Part shown: positions 35,166 to 46,842 of the stretch, one piece after another
How the letters are laid out: each line of letters begins with the position of its first letter
Numbering within the stretch: the stretch's first letter is position 1
Source of the DNA: Phlebopus portentosus
Lineage: Eukaryota; Basidiomycota; Agaricomycetes; Boletales; Boletinellaceae
Reading direction: 5' to 3'
NCBI GenBank assembly: GCA_037892935.1
Contig: JAYXKI010000012.1
Span: forward strand, 496,001 to 560,000
DNA: 64,000 bases
Notes under the pieces: generated by a model
Told to the model about the DNA's origin: nothing
Databases searched by the model: none
The model's input: the letters and a program-made list of their open reading frames with translations, nothing else
Translations under genes and position numbers: made by a program

Positions 35166-36309
35166 CTAAGCGGCGTTCCTTGGAGGGAGAGGGACAGGAG
35201 AGGTTGCCGGGGGCGGAGCAACGGGAGCCTTATCGTCGCGCTTTCCCCCAGCTGGACCTTGCGGCGGGACCGGAGAATTCGCTGGCGGAGGGGGAGCCTG
35301 TCCATCACGCTTGCCATTAGGCGGGGGCGAAACTGGCCCGGTAGTCACAGGCGACGGAGGTGGAGCCTGGCCGTCACGCTTCCCTCCAGCAGGAGCCTGA
35401 GCCGATGGAGGAAGAGGAGTCGTGGTCGGCGGCGGAGGGGGAACGTCCTCGTTGTCGCGTTTTCCACCTGCTGGTGGAGGGACTGGAACAGTGGTGGGCG
35501 GGGGCGACGGGGGCGCCTGACCATCACGCTTACCGCCCGCCGGTCCCTGTGGAGGTGGAGAAACCGGTGAAGTCGCAGGGGGCGGAGGAACTTGATCGTC
35601 ACGCTTGCCGCCTGCCGGTCCCTGCGGAGGAACCGGCGAGGTCTTTGGGGGCGGCGGAACGGCATTGTCGTCACGCTTTCCACCTGCAGGTCCTTGAGGT
35701 GGAGGAACCGGTGAAGTCGCAGGGGGCGGAGGAACTTGATCGTCACGCTTGCCGCCTACCGGTCCCTGCGGAGGAACTGGCGAGGACTTTGGGGGCGGTG
35801 GAACGGCATTGTCGTCGCGCTTTCCACCTGCCGGTCCCTGAGGCGAAGGAGGAACCGGAGAGGTGGTAGGAGGCTGAGGCGGGACCGCCTGGCCATCACG
35901 CTTACCACCCGGTGGAGGCGGCGAGACTGGGGACGTCGTCGGGGGAGGCGGAGGGGCCGCCTGTCCGTCACGCTTTACGTGCGGCGGTGGGACTGGCGAG
36001 GTTTTGGGGGGCGGAGGGACTTGATCATCACGCCTGCCTTTTGCTGGGGGAGGCGGCGGTGAAACTGGCGAAGTCGCAGGAGGCGGCTGAGAGTCATGTC
36101 CATCACGCTTTCCACCGACTGGACCCTCAGATGGTGGAAGGAGGGTCGTCGCCGGAGGTGAAGCTGGTGGAGCGACACCGTTTGGATCCTGTGCAATCTA
36201 CAGCAGCAGTCAGTATTTGTCTTTCCAAAAAAAATTACTCGGTAACGCTCACCGGAGCTGCAGTAGCAGCAGCGATAACCGCCAGAAGGACAAGTTGCTT
36301 AAGCAGCAT
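35166..36309 (-). CDS. Secreted repetitive protein with 13 dibasic sites (Kex2-processed peptide precursor candidate)
   Basis: Two exons. Exon 1 gives the signal peptide MLLKQLVLLAVIAAATAAP. A short intron then leads into IAQDPNGVAPPASPP. The whole mature protein is a tandem array of proline-rich units of about 20-30 residues, each ending in a dibasic pair followed by Asp: typical unit DDQVPPPPATSPVPPQGPAG then GKR. I count 12 KR and one RR (KGRRDD). The central part shows a 144-bp (48-codon) tandem duplication (units at 35569 and 35713). Kex2-type proteases cut after KR in the secretory path, so the architecture predicts release of a set of near-identical proline-rich peptides. There are no Cys residues and no known pheromone or RiPP core motif. 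A TATA box lies 105 bases upstream. Confidence 0.88.
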
Positions 36310-36413
36310 AACTAGACTAGTCGAAGAAGTTTGCGAGTGTGTTTTTGCGAGGGAGTTAGTAGAGTAAGAAGTCGTTGAAGACTGCTGTCTCTTCCTCGAC
36401 CAAGATTCAGTTG

Positions 36414-36421
36414 CTTTTATA
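36414..36421 (-). promoter_or_regulatory. TATA box (TATAAAAG) of the repetitive secreted gene
   Basis: TATAAAAG on the minus strand, 105 bases before the ATG at 36309, mirroring the box of the paralogous gene. Confidence 0.7.
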
Positions 36422-37938
36422 GCCTTTCAAGTCCTACCATCTCGTGATGTTCAAGAACTGCTTCAAGCAACAGCGTTGCTGCGGAAACCCGTAGACTCCA
36501 CTCCCAATATGTGCGCGTAAACGTGTGCAACTGGTTCGAATCCGAGCCGACGTGATTCGCTTTAGCACGCAAATCGAAGCTCAAATTCGCAAGCTTAAGT
36601 TGCTGCTCTGTATATTCGCATAGAGAAATGCAGTGCTTTTCCCGACCTTCACTCCTAGCCACCGTCTTAGAGCTCAAGCACCAGTAACAAGGGGCTATGT
36701 CATTCCCTGTATAGTATCGCCCTCCCGAGCCACATGTCAGAAAAGTGCGAGAATAGTCAACTCTTGCGTCAGAGGTTGCACGAGCATTTCCGAAGCATCG
36801 CATTCGCCCAACATACAAATTGGGGGAGAGAGAGAATCAACGGCGCGCGCCGCGACTGCGGTGAATGTCAAAAAAATACTCGTTAGAGCAGGAAGGGACA
36901 GAGAGAGAGAATCGCGCCATAACCGGTTCGTGTAATTTGCCGCCGCTAGAAGCGGACGCGAAGCGAATACGTGATCGAGGGTATCTTCTTTTGTTTGGAG
37001 ATGCGTTTGTCCATGGCTTGCAGCCTGTCTAGACAAGAGCCCTTTCCATGGTGAAATGTCGTTGAGTTTATAGCCATAGCTAGTACGCTGAGGTGGGAAA
37101 AAGCAGCAGATACACATCCTCGCATATCATCAGCCAGCTCGTCGAAATCAAAATCCTCGCAGTGCGACATCGTAACAAGACCTTCGGCAAGATTTGTCAA
37201 GACCAGCTCAGCCACAGACTCATGTACATCATATGTCGGGACGCGTCGACTGCGAGAATACCCATTCGAGTATAGCGAGAGCGGAAAGATTTGTTTTAGC
37301 TGCGTCTGCGAGGGTACGCGTGTTAGCGAGATGAAAGATGTTTTATGAAAGAAGAGTGAATGAAGAAATGGAAAAACATGGAAAATGGAAAGATGCCGCG
37401 ATCGATCTTCATTTTAGATAAAAATAAAACTCCGCAAACTCCGACTCGTGTTACAACTTTTACTTAACAGTGGACTTTTGTTTCGACTTCGAGCTCGTTC
37501 GCCAATCCCGTTTCGTTATTGCGCAATTTCTTCTCCCATTTTTTTTTCGATGCAAAAGGGAGAAGACCAGCCAGTCTCAGAAATAATGTACCGCAGTCTG
37601 ATATATAAGTAATAACGTCAGTCGTGTACCATTGGCTTTATTTATTAACTGCAAAGGAAAGTGCGAAATGAGGGGACTTCCGAGTCATTGACAATCGTTT
37701 CATCCCGAGCTTCCTAGCTCAGGCCCGCGGAGATCCATGCAAAAAGAATGTCCATCAATTTGGACACCACTTTCAACATATCTGTGATTTGATTTACAGT
37801 AAAGCGAACATGAGACGATGGCAATCGTACGTACACTTACGGTAACTTGTCCTGACAAATGCGTCCCAAGGAACGCTTTCAGCAACGAGAATAAGAAATA
37901 ATACGGCATCAAAAGAATAAATTCAAGTTCTTATCCTA
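36422..37938. other. Gene-poor region upstream of the repetitive secreted gene
   Basis: About 1.5 kb. Two minus frames (36417-36818 and 36946-37215) exceed 85 codons but have no domain, signal or compositional support. The tract is AT-rich near 37400-37650. Confidence 0.4.
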
Positions 37939-38151
37939 CAGGTGGGTACATTAAGTCTTCGACCCCCCCTATTTATAGAAGGTGATTTGCATGCCTTCTC
38001 GGGAAACAAACGGCTGTGAAACGAGGTGATCCCTCATCTTTGCCGATATGAGCAAGTTGGCCGATGCTATGACGCTTAGAGTACCATATAAAGCATGCAA
38101 ATCCTCCTTCCTAAAGCAGGGGGGCCGAAGACTTAATAATGTACCCACCTG
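37939..38151. mobile_element. 213-bp foldback (MITE-like) element
   Basis: The arms are inverse complements: it begins CAGGTGGGTACATTAAGTC and ends ACTTAATAATGTACCCACCTG, with inner matches around GGATTTGCATGC/GCATGCAAATCC. TA flanks both ends (37937-37938 and 38152-38153). Like the 25.2-kb element it has a C..G terminus and TA flanks, but the sequence is otherwise different. No open frame. Confidence 0.75.
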
Positions 38152-38153
38152 TA

Positions 38154-38933
38154 ACTGCAGGAGGCGGCGTAAGAAATATGTTGATGTTGTTTCGCCAAGG
38201 ATAGACATCGAGGGGAGAGATCATTGCCTGACGACTTGCCGGTGTTCCAAAAGTACTTGACTACATAAGATTAGTTGGCTGAGACGAAGTAGGAGGGCGC
38301 GATGACTACGAGAGACGGCGTGAAAGAGTGATCCTACGTATATATAAGTTTCAAGTAACAAGACTGCTTGATTTCAGGGTAGCAGAAACTTTGCCATGAG
38401 CAAAGATGATGACACGGGAGTCAAGAATGGCACTTCAATGCTTGGGAATAGCTCTGTTTGCTATGAGCCAGCAAGAGGTAGGTAGAGAGTAAGTGGCAGT
38501 CGTCGCGGCGGTGCTGCGAACTCTCCTCGGTTCTCGCAGACTTGAGGGCCGGCTATTGAACGGAAGTCCGATAGGTCCGAGATTCCATTGATATTGGTAT
38601 TGGTATTGATTGGCTTTCCGGTCCGCCAAGTCCGGTGTGCTGTGTTCTTCACCGCCAGCCAGTCAGAAAGAAAGAGCACAAACCAGCTGTAAACGTGTAT
38701 TCGTGTAAGGTGAATGGCGATAAGACAAGTTCGACATATTGTAATAGATTCGAAAGAGAAAAAAGAAAAAGAAAAATGGCTCAACTCGTTTACGTAATAC
38801 ATCTGTATCTAAACTCCATCAGATTCTATTGCTCGAACTGAGCGAAAGGGAAACACAGCACAGCGAATATCGTGACGTCTCCACATCCGTCTATCATATC
38901 ATCCCTACTTCCTCCCATCCCCTCTCCTCGACA
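38154..38933. other. Intergenic region upstream of the truncated transporter
   Basis: About 780 bases; no supported gene. It contains a TATATATAAG stretch near 38340 and a GAAAAAGAAAAAG purine tract near 38757-38775. Confidence 0.4.
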
Positions 38934-39382
38934 ATGCTATCACGACCCGCGCATTACGAACCTCTGCGCACGTCACCTGTCGATGATACCAGCTTATCCA
39001 TCCTCCCTCTCCCTATACAACAACAAAATGCAAAAAAATGGGGAGATTCAGCGAGGAGGCGCGTTATCGAGCCCGTAGTCAACCTCGGGGAAGCGATATG
39101 GAGAAGATGTACAGAATTGGTGCAAATGAACGCTGGACTGCTGCTCGTCGCGGCCAGCCAGGCGTTCTTCGCGCTCATGAACGTCGCGGTGAAGAAGCTG
39201 AATAGCTTGGACCCGCCTGTGCCTACTTTGGAGGTACATCTGGTTTATTATTATTATGTTTTTTTTTTCGGAGGTCGTGTGAGCGATTGCTAATGACTGC
39301 CTCTTGGTTTGCTTGGTGATTGTGATTGTGATTGTGCATGGATGCGAATGCATTCGCCGTACAGCTTGTTTGTGTGCGAATG
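38934..39382 (+). pseudogene. Truncated EamA/DMT-type transporter (5' exons only)
   Basis: Exon 1 (38934-39233) encodes MLSRPAHYEPLRTSPVDD and onward to a first membrane helix, MNAGLLLVAASQAFFALMNV, then AVKKLNSLDPPVPTLE. Exon 2 (39365-39382) adds LVCVRM, the usual continuation in basidiomycete drug/metabolite transporters of the EamA class. A donor-like GTGCGT follows, but none of the remaining eight or nine membrane helices is found downstream. A small dsRBD gene and the large repeat start there instead. About 106 of roughly 400 expected residues remain, so the gene was cut, probably at a rearrangement junction between 39383 and 39515. Confidence 0.75.
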
Positions 39383-39514
39383 GTGCGTAACTCTGTCACC
39401 TCACAGATACTTCCTAACGGTCAACTGTTAACTTCCTACGTGACGAAAGGTTCTCCGTTGATCTATAAATATTATCAATATCATAGTCTCTCAGGTATAT
39501 ACGAGCAAACTAAC

Positions 39515-39911
39515 TTAGCATCTCGAGAGTCTGACGGCAGCCTCTCTGTCCGTTGACTTCTTACTACCAGCACACGCAGTACCAAACTTCTCGCCGTCAA
39601 CTATCTCCACAACTCAGCAACCCTCTAGAATAGAAGTAGAAGTAAAATGCGCGTACCGGTGCAAGCTGACGTCCACAGTAGCATATGAGCTTTTCCTGTC
39701 TTGTCATACTCCATGATGAGCGTCTTATCATTCGCGACACAGAAATTCGACAGGGCGGTCATGAAACCTGAGAGTGAAAGTGGTAAGAGTATACCTATTT
39801 GCCCTCTATAAATGATGACCACTGACTGATCTTGGGGTTCGTAGGAATGTCCGTCTGAGGTGGTCCCTCCTTGGGTAGATTCTTGAACTCAAATTCGAAT
39901 TTAAAGCCCAT
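39515..39911 (-). CDS. Small stand-alone dsRBD protein (93 residues)
   Basis: Three exons: 39827-39911, 39657-39767 and 39515-39600, with introns of 59 and 56 nt (donors GTCAGT and GTACGC, acceptors CTCAG and GATAG). The protein starts MGFKFEFEFKNLPKEGPPQT. It then forms one dsRBD-like fold: helix 1 FMTALSNFCVANDKTLIMEY, a GKAH turn at the GPxH place, strand LLWTSACTVDGEKFGTACAG, and helix 2 SKKSTDREAAVRLSRC with the two lysines kept. Helix 1 resembles dsRBD1 of genes C and D (YMTAFSNH, WMTALLNY). It may be a remnant of a lost kinase-dsRBD gene or a functional single-domain protein. No kinase exons lie upstream. Confidence 0.65.
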
Positions 39912-40552
39912 AGTATCGATGAGACGAGCCGTGATGAAGTGCGAGACAAGTACGAAGAGGAAAGCTCAACTGAATGGATGATGTCCATCGACAGGCAAGA
40001 AACGAGCCTTATATCCCAATCCATTTCGCAGCTGGCGCTGAATACACAGGCAATCCCTGAGTGCTGTAATTCGGTAGACGCTGGCTGTGCACCACGTACA
40101 CATCGACAGCGCTTCGAAAAACTCTTTTCATGCACATGCTGTCCTTTTCGAGTATACGTTCCATACTCAGCATGTTGGCCCCGCAGCTGCTGTGCGTTCG
40201 AGGGCTTCTGCGACTTTATGAGTGCCGCAGTCAGAATAGAGGGTTTGATTTCATATAGACGCCCGCACGGAATTAGGTATTGATCAAAAGAACTGAAGAT
40301 CGAGAAGGCGAATAGTAGTGCGTACGAAAACGTGGTGAGGAAGAATAAAAACATTACTATACGGAATCGCCAGGCATTTGGGTTTGGTAGTCCATCAAGG
40401 CCAACCTGTGCTGTCGAGATTCGCAGCGTCTTGAGTTCTCTCTCTGAGATACTATAGGCTTCTTTTCTTAGAAGTGAATAATATATTGAAGATCCTTCCA
40501 CAGCAGTCTCCAATCCCGCCTAAGCAAGCTATCTATTTATCAAATCAACGAT

Positions 40553-42814
40553 TCAAGCTGCATTAACAATACCCTCAGACCATTCTACTCTGACTTTTCT
40601 TGCTGCGTGTTCTTCAGCTAAATCAAATGTCGCTCCAATCCCCGTAGCGACTACGTTCCCATCAACTAGAAAGAGATGAGTCAGCGACAAATCTCAGATC
40701 CTCAGTGGATTCGTAGAAAGGGACAGACAACTGAATGTTGTCTTAAATATCAATTCCCAGTGCCTTTCAGCTCCGTTCACTGTAGTAGACCATGTTACTC
40801 GAGAGGCAAAATGGCTTTTTCAAGATATTCTTTGAAATGGGCAAATATCGGAGGTATTGAAGTGACTAGGATTCTCGACCGAATTATAACTTTGAGAATA
40901 CACTCGAGCGACAGGAATGTTGACGTACGTACATAACCTGTGCAAGGCTACAAAGGCTCTTTCCTTAGCCTGTCTCTTCTTACCCGAAGCGACCCCTACC
41001 CATATACTTCACCATTCACTGTCGATGTAATGAATGGTATTATAAAATGAAATTAAGTGCTAAGAAATTGCCCCCGTATGTCACGACATGTTCCGGAGGT
41101 TGAGACGAACTGGTGGACTCGCCGTCAACATATTCTATTGTAGTATTCGTGACCAAGAAGCAACTCTGTTCAAGATTATTCGGGGAACTAGACCATACCA
41201 CGTTCAACATGAACTTCAGTACGGCTGGCATAATACATACTGATACGACGGGCACTCAAGATATCCTCTAGTGATGGCGGAGGTGGAGATGAGGCCGCTT
41301 TCAGCGGGAGTGCTTCTTCTGGAAAATCTACGATTACCGGTATTTCGACGAAGGGTAAAATTGTTCAAAACCAGAAAGGAGAAACAAGGCTTTGCTTGCC
41401 TTCGATTCTAGGTGGAGTTCCAAGTACTCGTCAATTCGGAGGATGAAAGAGATCGTGCGCCATCTAATAGAGGGTTCACAGGACTGATCCCGCTTTCGCC
41501 ATCCTCGCTGGGAAGTGAATACTCCTGTCTCGGGAAAGCGACTACCGAGGATACCACGTCTTGCTTTGTGCCGTCGGTGACAGTTTCCTTCCAGAAGTCC
41601 GAGCTTGGAAAATATTCGGCGTATGAATACCAGATACGCAATATCAGAGTTGATAACCGTTACCACGCCAGTTCCTCAAGCATACGCATTCGTGGTCTGA
41701 AATCCGGGTCCTTCATCCAACATAAATGACAAAACGCAACAATACCCGGCCTGTATTTTTCATGATCTGGTCTGGACGCAATAACAGGGAAATTTTGGAA
41801 GCTCTCCTTGCGAGAGCCTGATGGTCACTTCCGCCTCTATGGCATCGTAGAATGGCCATTTTCCTGAGAACACTTGCTAGGTGGGATTATCGGAAAGTGC
41901 TTCATTCCATGACTAGTGTGCAGCTCACCAGAATTGTGCAACCAAAAGCCCAGACATCGGCAGGCTTGGTGGGGCCAATGATGCGAGTAGGAATTTGAAG
42001 TATTCGACAGCGTGCCAGCGATGGGATCGGTTGGCGTCTGTCGTGGTCACTTCAACTGGTAGACCCATCTGTCCCCAACATTCTGAAAAGACCAAAGTCT
42101 GCGATTCGTGCTCTGGTAATCGCCACCAACCAAAATGTTGTCCCGTTGTAGACAATACCGTATCACACTTTAGTTAGTTCATTTATGTACTTATCGGCGC
42201 AGCATTTACCCCTTTGACGTCCCCATGAGCAATCTCTCTCTCGTGTAGATGTGATAAACCCTTTGCGGCATCGCGAATCTACGGATGGACTTAAGTTGCG
42301 CGTACGAACAGATACGACCTGAGGAGCTTGACGCCTACCACGTCCACGAGATTAGCATTTGGGCAGCACCTGAGATACTGCTCCGCCGTGCCCTTTTCCA
42401 TGTAATCTGCCACCAAAGAAGGTAGCGAATTATTACTTCTGTATAGTAGTCCGTGAAGTTTCAAAACATTCTCATGATTGAGTGAGGCCTAGACACCAGT
42501 TTCCCGATGCATTCTCTATCCACAATTGTCATTTCCTCGAGAACGAAACTGTATTATATGCTCACAGCAATTGATTTATGTCTATCACCCATGGCGAACT
42601 TCATCCTAGGTGTCTTCACAGCAAACACAGCGTTTCGATTTATCCGAAAATGGAAGTACAGCATCTGCATAGCCTCCAGTGTAAAGGATTGCCATCGATT
42701 TCTTCTAAGTGCGCAGTCAAGTCTATCACCTGATGCTCTTGAGATGATACAGAGATGTTTTCAAAGCTTAAAGCATGCGTAGAGGAAGGGAGTTGATTGA
42801 GATGGAGTATCCAT
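40553..42814 (-). pseudogene. Copy 2 of kinase-dsRBD gene A, frame broken
   Basis: Counterpart of gene A. Indels in the dsRBD exon (about 40755-40890 and 40960-41000) and in the first kinase exon (about 42640-42690) break reading frames that are open in copy 1. The second dsRBD exon and its stop at 40553 are unchanged. The catalytic-loop region near 42200-42290 is intact in sequence. Confidence 0.75.
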
Positions 42815-43667
42815 GGTCGGGACGCGGCGATGCTCGTACAAGTCTGGAGGCCTAGGATGAGTCGCCAGATGTCGTTGTTGCATCTTCATCCCAGGCCAAT
42901 AAGTAACTTCTCACGTTAGTGGAGCAGAGCGGTATCGAGACCGGTAAGCCGATCTCATCCCGGGGAAGTCCAGCCATTTGCTAATGCCGGGTAAGTACCC
43001 TCTCTGGCGTGGTAGAAGGATCGAGACGGGGAAACCGCAATGTATCGCGGTGGGAAACTTCCCCAAAGACGACCACGCAGCTCGTCCACCTTGACGAGGC
43101 TGGTGCACCACGCTATTCCTGGCGGCGACCGAACAAATTCAACGCCTTAGGTTTTGTCATATACGTTCTGCTTGTAGGACGAACATTCACAGCATAGAAG
43201 GATAGCCAATACTGAAAATTATCCACGTCAACAGCTTTTCGAAATCGCTTTTCATGCGCATTCTATCCTTTTCTGAGTATTTGTTATATACTCAGCATGT
43301 TGGCCTCGCAGCTGCTGTGCGTTCGAGGGCTTCTGTGACTTTATGAGTGCCGCAGTCCGAATAGAGGGTTTGATTTCATATAGACGCCCGTACGGAATTA
43401 AGTATTGGTCAAAAGAACTGGGGGCGAATAGTACATACGAAAATGTGGTGAGGAAGATAAAAGGCACTACTGTACGGAATCACCGGTATTTGGGTTTGGA
43501 AGTCCATCAAGGTCTTCATGCTGTGCTGCTGAGATTCGCAGCGTCTTGAGTTCTCTCTCTGATATACTATAGGCTTCTTCTCTTAGTAGTGAATAATATA
43601 TTGAAGATCCTTCCACAGCAGTCTCCAATCCCGCCTAAGCAACCAACCTATTTTTTAAATCAACGAC

Positions 43668-46108
43668 TCAAGCTGCGTTGACAATACCATCGGACCATTC
43701 TGCTTCGACCTTCTTTTGCCGCGTGTTCTTCAGCTATGTTTTCAGTCGGCCCAACACCTACAGCGACTATTTCCATCTAAGGAAATGAATCAGTGTCAAG
43801 TCTCGATTTTTCTGTACTCAAAAGAAAGGGACGTACACATGAACGTGGCCCTGTGTTCCCATCTCGTTGGGTCGTCAGGGCTTGGACCTGATTGACGACT
43901 CCAAGTTACTCGAGAGAGCAAGTTATTTTCATCAAGATATGCCCTCAAAATGGGCAAGTAGCGGAGGTTGAAGAGAGCTGGGTTCTCGAGGTCTGGATTC
44001 AAAATTGAGAGTGCATCCGAGCGACGGGAATGTCGGTGTACGTACATAACCTCCGCAAGGCCACCAAGGCCGCCCCTTTCCTTCGCTTCTTGCTTCTTCC
44101 GACCTGAACGCTTCCCACCCCATACTCTTCGCCGTTCACTGATAGAATATCAAGTTGTAGTAAATCCACGGAAAGAAAAAAGTGAGTCGGGGAAAAGAGA
44201 GGAAAATCTTGCCCATGCTACTTCATGACATGTGTTCGAAGATGGGAAGGACCGGTTGACTCGCCATCAATGTATTGTATCTTGAACATTACAGCGTGCT
44301 GTCTTAGCGAATTCAGTTCTCAAAAATCTCCTGGAGGTGCTAGAAAAGATTCTCAGTATGATTTTCGTCCTATTTGATTAGGATAGTACACACTGATGTG
44401 CCTGGAACTCAGAATATCTTCTAGTGACGGCGGAGGTGGAGAAGGTATTGTTGCCGGCGAGTTCACTGGGGCTGCATTCTCACCATTTGCCTCCGCCTGG
44501 ATCCGTTGCAGGAGTATCCTGGGGCGGATTGACTAGAGTTCGTTTCTTCTGGAGAGATCTTCAACCACTGGTGGTCTTGATGTCTAGAGACAGGCTTATT
44601 CAAAATCAGAATGCAGAAATAACGCTTTGCTTACCTCCGACTTCGGGAGGAGTTCCGACCTACCGTCGATTCGGATGACGAACGAGAACGTAAACCATCC
44701 TCCGGGAGAGGTTTTGTAGGGGTGGCTCTCGCTTACCTCCTTCTCATCCAAAACGGAAAGATTCCTGTCTCAGAATTCCATTTCGACTGTGTCTTGGTTG
44801 GTGCCGACCATACCGGTTTCCTCCCAGAAGGTCCGAACTTGGAAAAATAATCGATGCATAGAATACTAGATGTCCACGGGGATTTGGCTTACCCATGCTA
44901 CTTTCCTCAGGCACCACTACATTTGTGGTCCCAAACCTAAGTCCCTGACCTTGTTTAACTAAACAAAGAGCAGTGTATGCCTGCTCGATAACTTCCCAAA
45001 TTCCCAGAGATTACTATGCATCTCTTGAGGAAACTTCGAAGTTCTCTCGTTTTGAAAGCCAGAGGTGCGACTTCCGGCTCTACAGCATCAAAGAATGGCA
45101 ACGCTCCCGAAAAAAAAACTGCTAATCACCATAGATTACGTTCAGGTTCAGTAAAATTGACTTCAACGTAGCTTACTAATACCGTACATCCAAAGCTCCA
45201 GACATCAGCGGGCTTTCATTGCAGACCAATTGTTGCGAACAGGCGAAGGTGTAGGTTTAGAAAGTATTCAACCGGCATGCCAACGACTTGGAATCGGGCT
45301 GGCATCGGTTGTCGTCACTTCGACCGGTAAACCGTTTGTTCCCAACATTCCTGGAGAGACCGAAGTCTACTGCGATCTCGCGCTCTGGCAATCGCTACCA
45401 ACCAATATGTTGTCCTATTACGGACAATACCACACCGCATTTTAATTAGTACATATCCAGTGTATTTTCCCGTGCAGCACTTACACCTTTGATGTCCCCA
45501 TGAGCAATACCTCTCGTCGTAGGTGCGATAAACCCTTGCGGCATCGCGAATCTGTGGTGGATGGACTTAAGTTGGAGCGTACAGATATGACTGGAACTTG
45601 ACCGCTTACTAGTTCCTATGAGATTGGCATCCGTACAGCACTTCAGATGCTTTGACCGCCGTACCCTTTTCCATGAAGTCCGATACCAAAGAAGGTAACG
45701 GATTATTATTTCTATATAATATTCCATGAAGTTTCAGAATATTCTCATGTCTAAGAGAAGCCCAAACACCGATTTCTCGATGCATTTTCTGTCGTGTGAG
45801 AGTCAATTTCACTGAAGGCGGATGGACAGTAATATATTCACAGAAATCGATTTATCTCGATCCATAACGAACTTCATTCTCGGTGTCTTCACTGCAAAGA
45901 CGGCATTTTCGGCACCTGGATCAAAAATAAAAGGGCGGCATCTATACTTGTAGAGGTCCGCATAGCCTCCGCAAGCGAAAGTAGTGCCATCGATTTCCTC
46001 TAAATAGCCCGTTAAGTTCACTACCTGATTCTCCTGAGGTGATGTAGAGAGATTGGCGAAGTTAAAAGCAAGTGTTGAGAAAGGAGACGACTGAGGTGAA
46101 GTAGCCAT
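43668..46108 (-). pseudogene. Copy 2 of kinase-dsRBD gene B, heavily damaged
   Basis: The first exon (45809-46108) is identical to copy 1 and the last (dsRBD2, stop at 43668) is nearly so. The kinase exons and linker between 44.3 and 45.7 kb carry dozens of small insertions, deletions and substitutions not confined to homopolymers. No continuous kinase frame remains there. Such a sharply bounded tract points to poor local consensus as much as to mutation. Confidence 0.8.
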
Positions 46109-46842
46109 GGGTTGGGACGCGAGAGTGCTCGTACAAATCTGGAGGATAAGTCGCCAGATGTCGCTATCATTGTACCAGCTCCCAGGCCTATAAGTACCTT
46201 CTCACGTCCTTCCATCATAGCGGACCAGAAGACCAGTGTCTAGACCGGCAAGCTGACTCCGTCCCGAAGAAGTCCAGCTATTTGCTAATGCCGCACAAGT
46301 TGTATCCACTGGCGTCCTAGGAGAAGCAAGACGGAGAAGCGAGAAAGCACCGCAATGGTAAACAGCCCCTAAAATCGGACACGCGTCCTGTACATGTAAC
46401 TTGTATGTCCTGATGAATGATGAAGGCTGGCGCTCCGCGTTATGCGTGGTGGTAATTAAACAAAGCGAACTTTATCATTGTCACTTCAAGTTAGGCGCCG
46501 GTCTCATAGGTGCCGCTTACATAACGGAAATAGTAAAAGACGGAGAATCAGTGAAGTCTATCCGTTCGGCATGCTGTTCCAACGGAGAACAAAGGGAAAT
46601 TGCATAGGAAAAAGAGGAAGGAAAAATTATGAAACACGGGATTGGGAAGGAGGCTGGCATCGCGAATTTGACTAGACTTGAAAACCGCAGAATCAGTCCG
46701 AAGTCTAATGCCAGCCAATTCAACTGGTCTAAATATCAGAGTCGAGTCTGACCATGTTCCATCCACGTCTCTTCATATCGTTTCGTTGACCTGGTGTCAG
46801 CGTCTCCCTTGGATTGATATAAACAGAAAACTAAAACAAAAA

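Noticed and set aside
36525..36555. GGTTCGAATCC, resembling a tRNA T-loop
   Set aside because: The flanking bases do not pair as a T-stem and no acceptor or anticodon stem can be drawn.
39806..40513. 235-codon minus frame starting METAVEG, with similar frames at 3141-3504 and 43252-43612
   Set aside because: The apparent Met is a TTG, the frame crosses the supported dsRBD gene start, and it is not kept equally in the sister flanks. It is duplicated 3' flank.
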